From NCBI RefSeq assembly GCF_002014825.1, contig NZ_MUYU01000009.1:62001-126000 (forward strand): 64,000 nucleotides of DNA, given 5' to 3'. The position numbers and the translations under genes are program-made. This DNA comes from Moraxella pluranimalium (lineage in GTDB: Bacteria > Pseudomonadota > Gammaproteobacteria > Pseudomonadales > Moraxellaceae). The notes below the pieces were generated by a model, which was not told where the DNA came from, ran no database searches, and saw only the letters and a program-made list of their open reading frames with translations. Shown here in pieces: positions 53,945 through 64,000 of the stretch (within the stretch, counting starts at the first letter, position 1; each line of letters starts with the position of its first letter).

Positions 53945-55348
53945 TCAAAATCCACCCACAGGGCTAAACTCAATCCCTTCACCATCAGGTAGCTTGCCTT
54001 TATCCATCAAATCAAGCGTCAACGTCAGCCAATCAGTCTCATCACCTGCGGATACTTCAAAATTCACATCAGGCACGACGCCAATTTTGTCAATTTTTTC
54101 GCCTTTTGGGGTAAGATAATGCGCTGTGGTCAGCTTGATACCTTGATTATTGCCAATCGGGATGACAGACTGCACCGAGCCTTTGCCATAACTGGTCTCA
54201 CCCACCACTAGGGCACGCTGATGTGTCTGCAATGCCGAAGCCAAGACTTCAGACGCAGATGCCGAATAGCGATTTTGTAGGATAATCACAGGCACAGCTT
54301 CAAGCAAAGGTGAGCCTTGTGTCTCTAGCACTCGCTCGATGCCGTTGCGGTTTTGTACTTGTGTCACCACCTGCTTACGCATGAATAGCGATGCCACATC
54401 CACCGCTGCATCTAGCACTCCGCCCGGGTTGTTGCGCACATCAATCACAATGCCCTGCACTGGCTGATTGATACGTGCGATATACTCAAGAATATCTTGG
54501 CGAGTGTTATTTTGGAACACGGGCAGCTTGATGATGGCGATACCGTTTCGAGTTAGCACTTCGATGCTGGTTTTTTGGATTTGGTCACGCAACAAATTGG
54601 TGGTCTGCTTTGAGCGACCAGCACGAGAAAAAGTCACATCAACACTCGTACCCGCAATACCACTCAACAGCTGCACCACATCATTTTCGCTTTGGTTTTG
54701 GTTCAATTTCACATCGCCAATTTGATGTAAATAATCTCCTACAGCAATCCCTGCAAGCTTGGCAGGTGAGTCAGGACTGACTTCTGTAACCACCCAATGC
54801 GCATCTTTGTTTTGCCAAAGCGCCTTTAGTCCGACACTTGCCACATTGCCCGATGTGAATGACTGCAAATTAGCAAATGCTTGGGCATCCAAAAATTCCG
54901 CATTGCGGTCCACACGGTTGAGCATCCCATTAATCGCATGATAAAACAGCACTTCATCATTCACAGGCTCGACATACTCACGGCGCATCAAATCCACCGC
55001 CTGCACAAAGGTCTTGAGCGTCGTTGGGCTAATCGCATCAAGTGGTACGCGTCCAGAATGCAATCCTTCGATGTTATGCAGTTGATTTGGCTGAGTATCA
55101 AGCACTTCCAGATTGGTCGCAGTGCCGTTATCAGTCGCAAGCTCATCCAAAGGTGCGATATCATCAGTCGCCGCCGATTCGGTCGTTGCCACCTGTATGG
55201 GCACAGGCAAGGCAGGATTTGGCTTGGACAAGCCCAATAACTGCCCAACCTTAACCAAAGAATCAGGCATCTGCGCTGATGATGACATCGGTACTGCCAA
55301 TGCCATCATCATAGCCACACCAAGCGCTGTCAGTGAAGACGGTTTCAT
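53945..55348 (-). CDS. ctpA: Carboxyl-terminal processing peptidase (S41, CtpA type)
   Basis: Periplasmic serine protease of family S41 that trims C-termini of envelope proteins. 467 residues: signal peptide (1-26), PDZ domain (about 165-245) and catalytic core with Ser364 (NRYSASASE) and Lys389 (SYGKGSVQ), the Ser-Lys dyad at the same 25-residue spacing as E. coli Prc. VIDVRNNPGGVL and HYLTPKGEKIDKIGVVPD are also conserved. It begins 30 bases after gpmI, so the two form an operon, an arrangement also found in other proteobacteria. ATG 55348 is chosen. Confidence 0.94.
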   Translation of the reverse strand: MKPSSLTALGVAMMMALAVPMSSSAQMPDSLVKVGQLLGLSKPNPALPVPIQVATTESAATDDIAPLDELATDNGTATNLEVLDTQPNQLHNIEGLHSGRVPLDAISPTTLKTFVQAVDLMRREYVEPVNDEVLFYHAINGMLNRVDRNAEFLDAQAFANLQSFTSGNVASVGLKALWQNKDAHWVVTEVSPDSPAKLAGIAVGDYLHQIGDVKLNQNQSENDVVQLLSGIAGTSVDVTFSRAGRSKQTTNLLRDQIQKTSIEVLTRNGIAIIKLPVFQNNTRQDILEYIARINQPVQGIVIDVRNNPGGVLDAAVDVASLFMRKQVVTQVQNRNGIERVLETQGSPLLEAVPVIILQNRYSASASEVLASALQTHQRALVVGETSYGKGSVQSVIPIGNNQGIKLTTAHYLTPKGEKIDKIGVVPDVNFEVSAGDETDWLTLTLDLMDKGKLPDGEGIEFSPVGGF

Positions 55349-55378
55349 AATCAATGCCCTATAAAGGTCAAAGCCAAT

Positions 55379-56950
55379 TTATGCAGTTTCGACAAGCAAG
55401 CTTGAGCCTGTCATTTCGCTTGGCTTATCAATACCCATCAAATGCAAAATGGTTGGCGATACATCGCACAGCTTACCGCCATCACGCACGCTCACTGCTT
55501 TGTCGCCCACATAGATGAATGGCACAAGCTCGGTCGTATGCTGTGTATGCACCTGTCCGCTGTCATAGTCTTGCATTTGCTCGCAGTTGCCATGATCGGC
55601 AGTAATGAGCAGATGACCACCCATCGCACGCACATGCTTGACGACTTCGCCAATGCAAGTATCCACCGCTTCAACCGCTTTGACCGCCGCATCAAATACA
55701 CCTGAATGCCCCACCATATCGCCATTGGCATAGTTGATAATCAGCACATCATATTTGCCCGAATCGATGGCGGCGTTGAGTTTCTCGGTGACCTCAAAGG
55801 CGCTCATTTCAGGCTTAAGATCATAAGTCTTGACATCAGGGCTATTGACCAAGATGCGATCTTCGCCAGCAAATAGCTCTTCACGACCACCACTAAAGAA
55901 GAAAGTCACATGGGCGTATTTCTCAGTCTCTGCGATGCGCAGCTGAGTTTTGCCAAGTTTTTCTAAATACTCACCTAAAGTATTAGCAAGGCTTGTTGGC
56001 TCATAAGCAATGCTTGTCTTGGCATTATTTTCAAGTTCATCTGAATACTTGGTCAGCATTACAAATGCCGATAGCTCAGGCACGATATGACGCTCAAAAC
56101 CGCTAAATTCAGGATCAACGAAAGCCAGGCTAATTTCACGAGCACGGTCGGCACGGAAATTCATAAAAATCACGCCATCATTATCACAGACCACGCCATC
56201 TTCTTCGATAAAGGTCGCTTGGACAAACTCATCGGTTTCGCCTGCTGCGTACGCCATTTCGATCGCTTGCAAGGCAGACTGTGCTGTGCGCTCCGATTTA
56301 CCTTCGGTCAATAGCTCAAAGCAGGCTTCGACACGATCCCAGCGCTTGTCACGATCCATCGCATAAAAACGACCGATGACGCTGGCGATTTTGGCTTCAC
56401 CATCATACTCTTGATTAAGAGTAGTTAAATAATTCTCAAGGTCAGTGACATAGCCTTCGGCGGATTTTGGTGGGGTATCACGACCATCCAAGAACGCATG
56501 GATAAACACCTGCATCGCACCTTCGGCCAAGGCAAGCTTTGCCATCGCCTTGATATGATCGATGTGTGCATGGACACCGCCATCAGACAATAGCCCCAAG
56601 ATATGCACCGCACCTTCATTATCAATCGTCGCTTTGACTGCATTCACCAGCGCAGGATTCTTGAAAAACTCGCCCGTATCAATCTCATTCATAATGCGAG
56701 TAGAATCTTGGAACAAGATACGGCCTGCACCCAAATTCATATGCCCCACTTCTGAGTTGCCAAATTGACCATCAGGCAAACCCACATCCAAACCAGAGCC
56801 TGAAATCAGTCCATTTGGGCAAGTGGCAGTCAGCGCGTCAAGATTTGGTGTATTGGCGGCAAGCACCGCATTATCTCGTGGGTCTTCACGGTGTCCAACA
56901 CCATCCAAGATCATCAGCACATGGGGGATTTTTTTGCTTTGAGTGGTCAT
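55379..56950 (-). CDS. gpmI: 2,3-bisphosphoglycerate-independent phosphoglycerate mutase
   Basis: Manganese-dependent mutase of glycolysis and gluconeogenesis that interconverts 3- and 2-phosphoglycerate. 523 residues with an alkaline-phosphatase-like fold: [10 protein letters not shown] (metal Asp16), catalytic Ser66 in [34 protein letters not shown], and the metal cluster [11 protein letters not shown] and [12 protein letters not shown] precedes the ATG. First gene of gpmI-ctpA. Confidence 0.97.
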   Translation of the reverse strand: MTTQSKKIPHVLMILDGVGHREDPRDNAVLAANTPNLDALTATCPNGLISGSGLDVGLPDGQFGNSEVGHMNLGAGRILFQDSTRIMNEIDTGEFFKNPALVNAVKATIDNEGAVHILGLLSDGGVHAHIDHIKAMAKLALAEGAMQVFIHAFLDGRDTPPKSAEGYVTDLENYLTTLNQEYDGEAKIASVIGRFYAMDRDKRWDRVEACFELLTEGKSERTAQSALQAIEMAYAAGETDEFVQATFIEEDGVVCDNDGVIFMNFRADRAREISLAFVDPEFSGFERHIVPELSAFVMLTKYSDELENNAKTSIAYEPTSLANTLGEYLEKLGKTQLRIAETEKYAHVTFFFSGGREELFAGEDRILVNSPDVKTYDLKPEMSAFEVTEKLNAAIDSGKYDVLIINYANGDMVGHSGVFDAAVKAVEAVDTCIGEVVKHVRAMGGHLLITADHGNCEQMQDYDSGQVHTQHTTELVPFIYVGDKAVSVRDGGKLCDVSPTILHLMGIDKPSEMTGSSLLVETA

Positions 56951-57048
56951 GTATTGCTCCAGATTGTATTTTCCATCTTATCATGATGGCTAAAATTGAT
57001 TGCATTAGTATAGCACAAAAAGCCATTTGACAAAAATTTCATCATAAA

Positions 57049-57075
57049 AAAAGCACTTGATGAACAAGTGCTTTT
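57049..57075 (-). terminator. Terminator after purF
   Basis: AAAAGCACTTG (57049-57059) pairs perfectly with CAAGTGCTTTT (57065-57075); on the minus strand more T residues follow. Confidence 0.88.
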
Positions 57076-57082
57076 AGAAAAA

Positions 57083-58612
57083 TTATACCGCTGACACACC
57101 TGTCATATCCACTGGGGTGTCAACTAGGCTGATGCCTTTGTCTTTGGCGGCATCATTGCGGCGGTTTTGTAGCTCGGTCAAATACGCTTCGTCAATATTA
57201 CCAGCGATATATTTACCGTCAAATACCGAGCAATCAAAGCCATGTACACGACTGTGCTTGGTATCGTTGACCGCTTCAATCAAGTCATCCAAATCTTGGA
57301 AAATCAAGCGATCAGCACCGATAATCTCACGCACCTCTTCAACACTACGGCCCGCTGAAATCAGCTCGCTACGCACAGGCATATCGATGCCATAGACATT
57401 TGGGTACATCACAGGTGGCGCAGCAGAGGCAAAAAAGACATTCTTAGCGCCCGCATCACGAGCCATTTGGATGATTTCATGGCAAGTTGTACCACGCACG
57501 ATGGAGTCATCGACCAATAAGACGTTCTTGTTCTTAAACTCTAGAGAAACAGCGTTTAGCTTTTGGCGAACGCTCTTTTTGCGCTGCTGCTGACCTGGCA
57601 TAATAAAGGTACGGCCAATGTAGCGGTTCTTATTAAAGCCTTCACGGTATTTGACATTCAAATGGTGTGCAAGCTCAAGTGCAGAGTTACGAGAAGTATC
57701 AGGAATTGGAATCACAACATCGATACCATGATCCTCACCCCACTCACGCAGGATTTGCTCAGCAAGCTTTTCGCCCATACGCATACGAGCCTTATGCACT
57801 GAGATATTATCGATGATCGAATCAGGACGGGCAAAATACACATATTCAAAAATACATGGCGTGTATTGACCTTCTGCCACTTCGACACACTGATGTGTGT
57901 GTAGATTGTGATTAAGATCAATATACAACGCTTCGCCCGGTGCGATGTCACGAATCACTTCAAAGCCAAGCGCCTGTAGTGCCACTGACTCTGATGCCAC
58001 CATATACTCGACGCCTTTTTCGGTCAGGCGACGACCATAAATCAATGGGCGGATGCCGTTTGGATCACGAAACGCCACCAAGCCATGACCGGTGATAATC
58101 GCCACCACACCATAAGCACCATCACAGCGTTTATAGACTTTTTTGAGCGCATCAAAGATGTCTTGTGGCTCTAGCGCAGTTTTGGTGAATTTTTGTAGTT
58201 CATGCGCAAAGATATTTAGCAATACTTCAGAATCTGACTGCGTATTTAGATGGCGGCGGTCTTCTTCGTACAGTTCGCGCGCCAATTTATCGGCATTAGT
58301 CAAATTGCCATTATGCGCTAGTGCAATACCGTATGGCGAGTTGACATACAAAGGCTGTGCTTCAGCGGTGCTAGATGTACCTGCCGTTGGGTAGCGGACA
58401 TGACCAATACCGCAATTGCCCACCAGTCGTACCATATGCTTATTCATAAACACATCACGCACCATGCCGTTGTCTTTACGCAGATATAAGCGATTGTCCT
58501 TTAGGGTGACAATCCCTGCTGCATCCTGACCACGATGTTGTAGCATGGTTAGACCATCATATAACATTTGGTTGACTGGTTCATGCGCCATGATACCGAT
58601 TACGCCACACAT
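57083..58612 (-). CDS. purF: Amidophosphoribosyltransferase PurF
   Basis: First committed enzyme of purine synthesis: uses glutamine and PRPP to make phosphoribosylamine. The start at ATG 58612 gives MCGVIGI, so that Met removal exposes the catalytic Cys as an N-terminal nucleophile; longer frames would block this. The glutaminase half (1-230) has [11 protein letters not shown] and [16 protein letters not shown] segments, and the PRTase half has the PRPP loop [12 protein letters not shown]. 509 residues. It follows cvpA, the same order as in E. coli. Purine control is likely but no operator was identified. Confidence 0.97.
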   Translation of the reverse strand: MCGVIGIMAHEPVNQMLYDGLTMLQHRGQDAAGIVTLKDNRLYLRKDNGMVRDVFMNKHMVRLVGNCGIGHVRYPTAGTSSTAEAQPLYVNSPYGIALAHNGNLTNADKLARELYEEDRRHLNTQSDSEVLLNIFAHELQKFTKTALEPQDIFDALKKVYKRCDGAYGVVAIITGHGLVAFRDPNGIRPLIYGRRLTEKGVEYMVASESVALQALGFEVIRDIAPGEALYIDLNHNLHTHQCVEVAEGQYTPCIFEYVYFARPDSIIDNISVHKARMRMGEKLAEQILREWGEDHGIDVVIPIPDTSRNSALELAHHLNVKYREGFNKNRYIGRTFIMPGQQQRKKSVRQKLNAVSLEFKNKNVLLVDDSIVRGTTCHEIIQMARDAGAKNVFFASAAPPVMYPNVYGIDMPVRSELISAGRSVEEVREIIGADRLIFQDLDDLIEAVNDTKHSRVHGFDCSVFDGKYIAGNIDEAYLTELQNRRNDAAKDKGISLVDTPVDMTGVSAV

Positions 58613-58726
58613 AAGAGCTCCAATTTTAGTCAATGCAATGAATTGCAAATTATTTAATAAAAATAATCAATTTATCGTCAAAACAGGCAGTTAAATCATA
58701 CTAACGGTAATGCCGATTTTGATGAA

Positions 58727-59242
58727 CTATTTATAGGGATTTTCTAGCTGATTCCAAGTCTGACCCAAAGTTTCTTGCAATAAAGTCTTGGCAACCGGTG
58801 CATACGGCAACAGCGCAGGCACAAGTACCGAATTTTGGACGCTGTTTTGGACGCTTGGGACTTTTAGCAATAACGGTGCAATGATACTCAGCACAATCAG
58901 CACCTTGAGCACGCCCACGCCTGCACCAAGCACACCGCCTGCCAAGCGGTCAAGAAAACCAAGCTTGAGCGCTGATACTGTCTTGGTCAAGGTGCTAGCA
59001 ATCAATTGTACACCGACCACCACCGCAAGCATCACCGCCAAGAACGCCATAGCAATCTGCAATACCTGACTGTCTGTGATACCAACAAACCAGTAAGCAA
59101 AATCATCCGCCATCTTGGATGCGATAATCAGTGCAAGTAGCCACGATACCAATGCTGCTAAGGTCTTAATCACGCCTGCACGAAAGCCACGCCACAAACC
59201 CATAAACACCACAAAAGTGATGATAATATCAAGCCATGCCAT
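58727..59242 (-). CDS. cvpA: CvpA family inner-membrane protein
   Basis: A 171-residue protein with four predicted membrane helices (starting at about residues 3, 27, 63 and 102) and the CvpA phrase FRAGVIKTLAALVSWLLALIIA. In E. coli CvpA is needed for colicin V production and affects envelope stress tolerance; its molecular role is unclear. It lies between pyrD (13 bases upstream) and purF (114 bases downstream), and the cvpA-purF pairing is conserved. ATG 59242 is used; the frame could begin at TTG one codon earlier. Confidence 0.92.
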   Translation of the reverse strand: MAWLDIIITFVVFMGLWRGFRAGVIKTLAALVSWLLALIIASKMADDFAYWFVGITDSQVLQIAMAFLAVMLAVVVGVQLIASTLTKTVSALKLGFLDRLAGGVLGAGVGVLKVLIVLSIIAPLLLKVPSVQNSVQNSVLVPALLPYAPVAKTLLQETLGQTWNQLENPYK

Positions 59243-59255
59243 CAATCAAATCCAC

Positions 59256-60278
59256 TTATGCATATTGGCTAGCAATGGACTGTACACAGTCGCCAATGAG
59301 CGCAGGTCCTTTATAAATCAGACCTGAATACAGCTGAATGGCAACTGCACCTGCTTGTAGTTTTTTGACCGCTAATTCGCCATCATCAATACCGCCCACG
59401 CCAATCAAATCTACCTTACCTGCCAAGCGATTGGCAAATTCGGACAAAATCAGCGTACTTTGATGATTCACAGGGCGACCTGACAATCCACCCGCTTCAT
59501 TGACATGGCGATGACCTTCGACACCTGTGCGTGACAACGTGGTATTGGTCGCAATCAAGCCATCAATCTCAAAATCAATCACTGTATTGGCAATGACATC
59601 TACCTGCTCAAGGTCCAAATCTGGGGCGATTTTTAGGGCGATCGGCACATAAAAACCATAGCTATTGGCAAGCTGCATTTGGCAGTTTTTGATACCATCT
59701 AATAGATGTGCCAACGCATCGGCACTTTGTAGGTCACGCAGATTTTTGGTGTTTGGACTTGAGATATTGACCGTGATATAGCTAGCATAAGGATAAACAC
59801 GCTCAAGACAGTAGATATAGTCATCCAGCGCATTTTCGACAGGGGTAATGGCATTTTTGCCGATATTAATACCAAGCACGCCATTATATTTGGCACGCTC
59901 AATATTGGCAATCATCTGATCAACGCCATCATTATTAAAGCCCATGCGGTTGATGATAGCGCCGTGTTCTTTTAGGCGAAATAAGCGTGGCTTATCATTG
60001 CCCGCTTGCGGCATCGGTGTAACTGTGCCAACTTCCAAAAAGCCAAAGCCAAGCTCAGACAGTGCGTCGATATAAGCGCCATTTTTGTCCAAACCTGCTG
60101 CCAAGCCAACAGGATTGAGCAGCTGAACACCCATGCAGGTGGTTGGTAAGGCTTGTTTGCCGTAAGCAAAGCCTAGTAATTTTGCTCGATGCGCCTTTTC
60201 CAATAATTCCAACGTGGTTTCGTGAGCTTGCTCAGGATCCATGGTGAATAAAATCGGACGCAATAAAGCATAGGGCAT
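59256..60278 (-). CDS. pyrD: Dihydroorotate dehydrogenase (quinone), class 2
   Basis: Membrane-associated flavoprotein that oxidises dihydroorotate to orotate using quinone in pyrimidine synthesis. 340 residues. The N-terminal helical extension ([24 protein letters not shown]) for membrane and quinone contact marks class 2. FMN barrel motifs: [34 protein letters not shown], the catalytic Ser region NISSPNT, IATNTT and GVGGI. ATG 60278 follows AGG with seven-base spacing; an upstream GTG is less likely. Heads the pyrD-cvpA-purF unit. Confidence 0.96.
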   Translation of the reverse strand: MPYALLRPILFTMDPEQAHETTLELLEKAHRAKLLGFAYGKQALPTTCMGVQLLNPVGLAAGLDKNGAYIDALSELGFGFLEVGTVTPMPQAGNDKPRLFRLKEHGAIINRMGFNNDGVDQMIANIERAKYNGVLGINIGKNAITPVENALDDYIYCLERVYPYASYITVNISSPNTKNLRDLQSADALAHLLDGIKNCQMQLANSYGFYVPIALKIAPDLDLEQVDVIANTVIDFEIDGLIATNTTLSRTGVEGHRHVNEAGGLSGRPVNHQSTLILSEFANRLAGKVDLIGVGGIDDGELAVKKLQAGAVAIQLYSGLIYKGPALIGDCVQSIASQYA

Positions 60279-60365
60279 AGGCACACCTGTCTAAATTGGA
60301 TAAAATATTAACAATTATAACACAAATTCATATCAAGCATAACAAAAATCATGAAAATTCGGCAC

Positions 60366-60896
60366 TTATTGACCCTGCCGAGTTTCGTGTGCCAACAACG
60401 CTTTTTTGATGTCAATACCGCCCGTATAGCCACCAAGCCCACCATCTGACGCAATCACACGATGACACGGGATAATCAGGCTAATCGGATTTTTGCCATT
60501 GGCATTGGCGCAGGCGCGAAAGGCGGTCGGCTTACCTATCCGCTCGGCAAGCTTAGCATAACTGATGGTCTGTCCATAAGGAATGCTTAACAGCGCTTGC
60601 CATACCTGTTGCTGGAACGCTGTGCCACTGCTCAAATCCAATGCCACATCAAAGCGTGTACGCTTGCCATCAAAATACTCATCAAGCTCTTGGATGGTTT
60701 GACTTAGCACCTGCCCATTGGTGCTCTGCCTATCAAGCTCATCCATCTTTTGATACTCAAAGTCATCAGCACTCATGCCAAGCAGTCTTTCGCTTTTTTG
60801 GGTAAACCAATCAAGCGCAATCAGCTTGCCATCTTTGGCAATCAGCGTGATGATGGGCAGCTCAAATGGCGGTTGGTAGTGGGTGATGGTAGGCAT
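60366..60896 (-). CDS. ogt: Methylated-DNA--protein-cysteine methyltransferase
   Basis: Suicide repair protein that takes alkyl groups from O6-methylguanine. 176 residues. An N-terminal ribonuclease-like domain precedes FQQQVWQALLSIPYGQTISYAKLAERIGKP (helix-turn-helix with arginine finger nearby) and the acceptor Cys144 in IIPCHRVI. It is a short Ogt-type protein without an Ada regulatory domain. ATG 60896 with AAGGA upstream. It follows the acetyltransferase gene by 16 bases in the ftsY operon. Confidence 0.94.
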   Translation of the reverse strand: MPTITHYQPPFELPIITLIAKDGKLIALDWFTQKSERLLGMSADDFEYQKMDELDRQSTNGQVLSQTIQELDEYFDGKRTRFDVALDLSSGTAFQQQVWQALLSIPYGQTISYAKLAERIGKPTAFRACANANGKNPISLIIPCHRVIASDGGLGGYTGGIDIKKALLAHETRQGQ

Positions 60897-60912
60897 AATC
60901 ATCCTTTTTCAC

Positions 60913-61512
60913 TTATTGAGTGGGTATGGCAAGCACCGCATCATTCGTCAATGCCGTCAGTACATGGTCCTGCCATCGCCCTGCGATTTGTAGATAGGCT
61001 TTGGCGTAGCCTTCTTTGACAAAGCCAAGCCGCGCTAATACTTTGGCGCTTTTGTGATTATCAGGCAAATAATTTGCCATAATGCGATGCAGTCCTACTT
61101 TTGTAAACATTTCATCAATCGCCAAATTTAGCGCCGCATTCATCACGCCACGCCCTTGATACGCACCATCAAGGCTATAGCCCAAATAGCAAGCATTAAA
61201 CGGTATCGGAATGATGTTCGAAAAATTAATCACCCCAATTACTTGATGACAATCCTTATCCCAAATCAGCCAATTGACCGAACGACTCTCTGCCATCATC
61301 TGCGTTTGCTGTGCCAAGTGGCGAGTGACACCATCTAGCGTATAATAGCCATCATCCCGCAGCGGCTCAAACGGCGCCAAAAACTGCCGATTACGAAGAC
61401 GAAAGGCAAGCACGGCATCATCATCTGCCATACTTGCCAGTGCTAATACAAAGCCCGTACCATCAAAGCTTGTGCCTATGATACGGGGTGTAACTTTGTC
61501 CTTAGGGGTCAT
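60913..61512 (-). CDS. rimJ: RimJ-like GNAT N-acetyltransferase
   Basis: A 199-residue acetyltransferase that resembles E. coli RimJ, which acetylates the N-terminus of ribosomal protein S5. Shared phrases are NRQFLAPFEPLRD, VIGVINFSNI, ACYLGYSLDGAYQGRGVMN (the acetyl-CoA loop), HRIMANYLPDNHKSAKVLARLGFVKEGYAK and WQDHVLTAL. The start codon shares its A with the ftsY stop (TAATG), so translation is coupled to ftsY. Substrate inferred from similarity only. Confidence 0.88.
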   Translation of the reverse strand: MTPKDKVTPRIIGTSFDGTGFVLALASMADDDAVLAFRLRNRQFLAPFEPLRDDGYYTLDGVTRHLAQQTQMMAESRSVNWLIWDKDCHQVIGVINFSNIIPIPFNACYLGYSLDGAYQGRGVMNAALNLAIDEMFTKVGLHRIMANYLPDNHKSAKVLARLGFVKEGYAKAYLQIAGRWQDHVLTALTNDAVLAIPTQ

Positions 61513-62453
61513 TATTCGTCTTTTTCGAGCAAGGCATCCACGAATTCTTTGGGCTCAAATGGCTGTAAGTCATCGATACCCTCGCCCACACCAATAAAGC
61601 GAATCGGGATATCGGTATTTTGGGCGATATTAAACACCACACCGCCTTTGGCTGTGCCATCAAGCTTGGTGATGCTAATACCGGTCAAATTCACCGCTTC
61701 AGAGAATACCTGCACTTGATTGATGGCGTTTTGACCGGTGCCGGCATCAAGCACAATCATCGTCTCATGCGGGGCGGTTTCGTCGGCTTTTTTCATCACA
61801 CGCACGACTTTTTCGAGCTCTGCCATCAGATGCGTCTTATTTTGCAGACGACCTGCGGTATCAGCAATCAGCACATCAATGCCCTTAGCACGAGCCGACT
61901 GCATTGCATCAAAAATCACCGACGCACTGTCCGAGCCATGACCTTGCGCCACCACAGGGATATTGTTACGCTCACCCCAAATCTGTAGCTGTTCGGTCGC
62001 CGCTGCTCGGAATGTATCGCCAGCAGCGAGCATCACCGATTTACCTTCTTTTTGTAGGCGTTTGGCAAGCTTGCCGATGGTTGTGGTCTTGCCCACGCCA
62101 TTGACACCAACCATCAAAATCACATACGGTTTTTTGGTGGTGTCAATCTCAAGTGGCTTGACCTTTGGCGCAAGAATGTCGTGCAATTCGGACTTGAGTG
62201 CCTTATACAAAGAATGCGAATAAATCAAATCGCCACGAGCGGTCTGCTCAGTGAGATTCTTAATAATGCGATTGGTGGCATTGACGCCGATATCAGCGAC
62301 CAGTAGCTGATCTTCGACTTCTTCGAGTAGCTCATCGTCAATCTCTTTACCACCGACCAAGACATTCACCAAGCCTTCGGACAAATTTTTGCTAGACTTG
62401 GCAAGTCCTGCTTTCATACGGGCAAACCAGCCGCCTTGTTCGTTTTCGCTCAT
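61512..62453 (-). CDS. ftsY: Signal recognition particle receptor FtsY
   Basis: GTPase that docks SRP-ribosome complexes at the membrane for cotranslational insertion. NG domain: helical N domain (about 10-95), G1 GVNGVGKTTT (116-125), DTFRAAA, DTAGR and TKLDGTAKGG, plus GVGEGIDDLQPF near the end. At 313 residues it lacks the long acidic A domain of E. coli FtsY (about 497); membrane contact must rest on the N-terminal helix (GGWFARMKAGLAKSSKNL). ATG 62453 with AAAGG upstream is preferred to a 23-codon-longer frame. First gene of ftsY-rimJ-ogt. Confidence 0.96.
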   Translation of the reverse strand: MSENEQGGWFARMKAGLAKSSKNLSEGLVNVLVGGKEIDDELLEEVEDQLLVADIGVNATNRIIKNLTEQTARGDLIYSHSLYKALKSELHDILAPKVKPLEIDTTKKPYVILMVGVNGVGKTTTIGKLAKRLQKEGKSVMLAAGDTFRAAATEQLQIWGERNNIPVVAQGHGSDSASVIFDAMQSARAKGIDVLIADTAGRLQNKTHLMAELEKVVRVMKKADETAPHETMIVLDAGTGQNAINQVQVFSEAVNLTGISITKLDGTAKGGVVFNIAQNTDIPIRFIGVGEGIDDLQPFEPKEFVDALLEKDE

Positions 62454-62532
62454 AAGTCGCCTTTTTTTGATAAATTTTAAAAATATTGCCATGATTGTAG
62501 CACAGTTTGCCAAAGATTTCACCCAACAAAAA

Positions 62533-62553
62533 AGCCCTGAAATTTTCAGAGCT
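62533..62553 (-). terminator. Terminator after the PhoX-family gene
   Basis: AGCCCTGAAA (62533-62542) pairs with TTTCAGAGCT (62544-62553) with one G-T pair; on the minus strand TTTTTT follows. Confidence 0.75.
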
Positions 62554-62639
62554 CTGGTTTGGCTGGTTTGGCTGATTTTAAGACAGCTTAAAAGATGACT
62601 TAAAATGACAACTTAACATGATAACTTTTAAAATATCAC

Positions 62640-64000
62640 TTAAAAAGACTCGCCCAAAATCACACCGCCGTCATTTTTGGCAATCATCACCGTCGCTGAG
62701 CGTGGGACTTTGCCACCTGCGACCGCACCCCATGCCACATCGGGATGATCTTCACCCGGATGCTGGATATTGATAAACATCGTCTTTAGATCTGCCGTCA
62801 TGGTGATGCCAGTCACTTCACAGCCCTTTGGCCCGACAAAGAATCGCTTAAGCGTATCTTCACTTGCCATCATGCCTACAGGGGTATTTTTGCCGGTGGT
62901 TGTGGTGACGATTTTGCCATCGCCGACACGGTTTGGCAAGGCAGCGAGCAACATACAGTTGGTGGTCTTGGTATAAGCACCATCATCAGTCTGAATCCAT
63001 AGTACGCCACGCGGGTCAAAGTACAGACCATCCGGTGATGATAGATCGTTATCAGCGGTCAGATTGGATAAGTTTTGGGCGGTCAAGTCATTTGGCGCGG
63101 CGAACAAATACACATCCCAATTAAATCGGGTGGCGGTATGATCGCCGTTTTGTTCGTGCCAGCGGATGATATGCCCATGCTGATTGCCCTTGTCATTATA
63201 GCTTCGTGGGTTGACGGTATCGGTGGCATCGACGCTGCGTTTTGAGTTGTTGGTCAAGGTGACATACACTTCGCCCGTGATTGGACTGACCGACACCCAT
63301 TCAGGGCGGTCCATCTTGGTTGCACCCAGTGCATCAGCGGCTAGACGGGCATGGATGACGATGTCGGCTTGGTCTTTGAAATTATAGTCCTTATGCTTGA
63401 CCGTATCCATCGCCAAGCGTCGCCACTCGCCTGTGCCATCAGCGTTGAACACTGCCACATACAGCGTGCCTTCGTTCATGTATTTATCGCCTGCTTTTAG
63501 ACCTTTGCCGATGTCTTTTGGCGACCACAGCGCCTTTGAGACGAATTTATAAATATACTCACCACGGGCATCGTCACCCATATAAAATACCACAGGCTTG
63601 CCTGCCACAGGTGGCGCAAAGGCGCAGTTTTCGTGAGCAAAACGCCCTAGGCTTGTGCGTTTGACTGCTTTGGCTTGTGGGTTAAATGGGTCAATCTCAA
63701 CAATATAACCAAAGGCATTAAACGCATTGCGATAGTCATCGTGTGCCGATTTGCCACGAGCACTGATGTCCCAGCGGCTAAATTCATCTGCCACCACGCC
63801 GTCTTTGTCATCGGCGGTATGCCACAGATAGCCACCGCCTGTGCTGTTTTCTTTTAGGCCATAGCGAGCCAGTGCGATATCAGCTTGACTGCCGATGATG
63901 GCTTTGTCTTCACCACGAGCAAAGACATTCAAAAAGTTCTCTTCGGTGGTCAGATAAGCGCCCCAAGGCGACATCCCTGCACCACATTGATTGTTAATCC
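62640..64000 (-). CDS. PhoX-family phosphatase, 5' part outside the window
   Basis: Partial: the frame continues past the right edge. The last bases still read in frame into NNQCGAG, directly before MSPWGAYLTTEENF; together these resemble the N-C-x-G-G-x-T-P-W-G motif of PhoX proteins, so the ATG at 63974 is internal. The visible 450 residues show the propeller-like PhoX core: GYIVEIDPFNP, RFAHENCAF, VFYMGDDARGEYIYKFVS, RPEWVSVSP, GEVYVTLTNNS, SPDGLYFDPRGVLWIQTD and FINIQHPGED. PhoX is a calcium- and iron-dependent phosphatase exported by the Tat system; the signal would lie in the missing part. A terminator follows its stop. Confidence 0.9.
   Translation of the reverse strand, partial: INNQCGAGMSPWGAYLTTEENFLNVFARGEDKAIIGSQADIALARYGLKENSTGGGYLWHTADDKDGVVADEFSRWDISARGKSAHDDYRNAFNAFGYIVEIDPFNPQAKAVKRTSLGRFAHENCAFAPPVAGKPVVFYMGDDARGEYIYKFVSKALWSPKDIGKGLKAGDKYMNEGTLYVAVFNADGTGEWRRLAMDTVKHKDYNFKDQADIVIHARLAADALGATKMDRPEWVSVSPITGEVYVTLTNNSKRSVDATDTVNPRSYNDKGNQHGHIIRWHEQNGDHTATRFNWDVYLFAAPNDLTAQNLSNLTADNDLSSPDGLYFDPRGVLWIQTDDGAYTKTTNCMLLAALPNRVGDGKIVTTTTGKNTPVGMMASEDTLKRFFVGPKGCEVTGITMTADLKTMFINIQHPGEDHPDVAWGAVAGGKVPRSATVMIAKNDGGVILGESF

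Overview
The window is about 45% GC and gene dense, and its gene content and protein sequences look like Moraxellaceae, most likely a Moraxella species. The main reasons are a GacA-type regulator, the bacterioferritin pair with Bfd, a recC-recB-recD block without ptrA, an ESPR-type autotransporter, a short FtsY and AT-rich intergenic DNA. The genus is an inference from protein style; no rRNA is present to confirm it. I see no tRNA, rRNA, CRISPR array, insertion sequence, integrase or prophage gene.

Layout. 1-5.9 kb (minus): dnaE-trmJ-cysE and a 35-residue membrane protein. 6.0-7.2 kb: an AT-rich spacer with an inverted repeat and a lone FkbM-type methyltransferase. 7.3-17.5 kb (plus): the recC-recB-recD helicase-nuclease operon. 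17.6-20 kb: a small ribbon-helix-helix-like protein behind a tandem repeat, an unknown exported protein, and dusB. 20-23.5 kb: an 1127-residue autotransporter. 23.5-33.6 kb: a catabolic cluster with a LysR regulator divergent from a VOC protein and an FAH-family hydrolase, followed by a TRAP transporter (dctP-dctQ-dctM) and atoE-scoA-scoB-atoB. 34-36.2 kb: a MipA/OmpV outer-membrane protein, a small exported protein and the YghU glutathione transferase. 36.3-41 kb: aceE-aceF of pyruvate dehydrogenase. 41.4-43.1 kb: two bacterioferritin subunits and bfd, with Fur-box-like sequences. 43.4-50 kb: a WG-repeat protein, sdaA, an Nramp-like transporter, rocD and an NAD(P)-binding protein. 50-64 kb: rpsT, thiE, pbpG, gacA, gpmI-ctpA, pyrD-cvpA-purF, ftsY-rimJ-ogt and the 3' part of a PhoX-family phosphatase gene that runs off the right edge.

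How the parts fit. The catabolic cluster makes chemical sense as one route. FAH-family hydrolases release acetoacetate when they cleave fumarylacetoacetate. ScoAB activates acetoacetate to acetoacetyl-CoA, AtoB splits that to two acetyl-CoA, AtoE is a short-chain fatty acid carrier, and the TRAP system imports a carboxylate. No ring-cleaving dioxygenase lies alongside, so the starting substrate is unknown. Related palindromic half-sites lie upstream of the VOC gene and of atoE, which suggests shared control. The iron-storage block is a second coherent unit: one bacterioferritin keeps the ferroxidase ligands but has lost the haem Met, while the other keeps the Met but has lost most of the ferroxidase ligands. 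The two should therefore work as a mixed shell. Much of the rest is conserved housekeeping.
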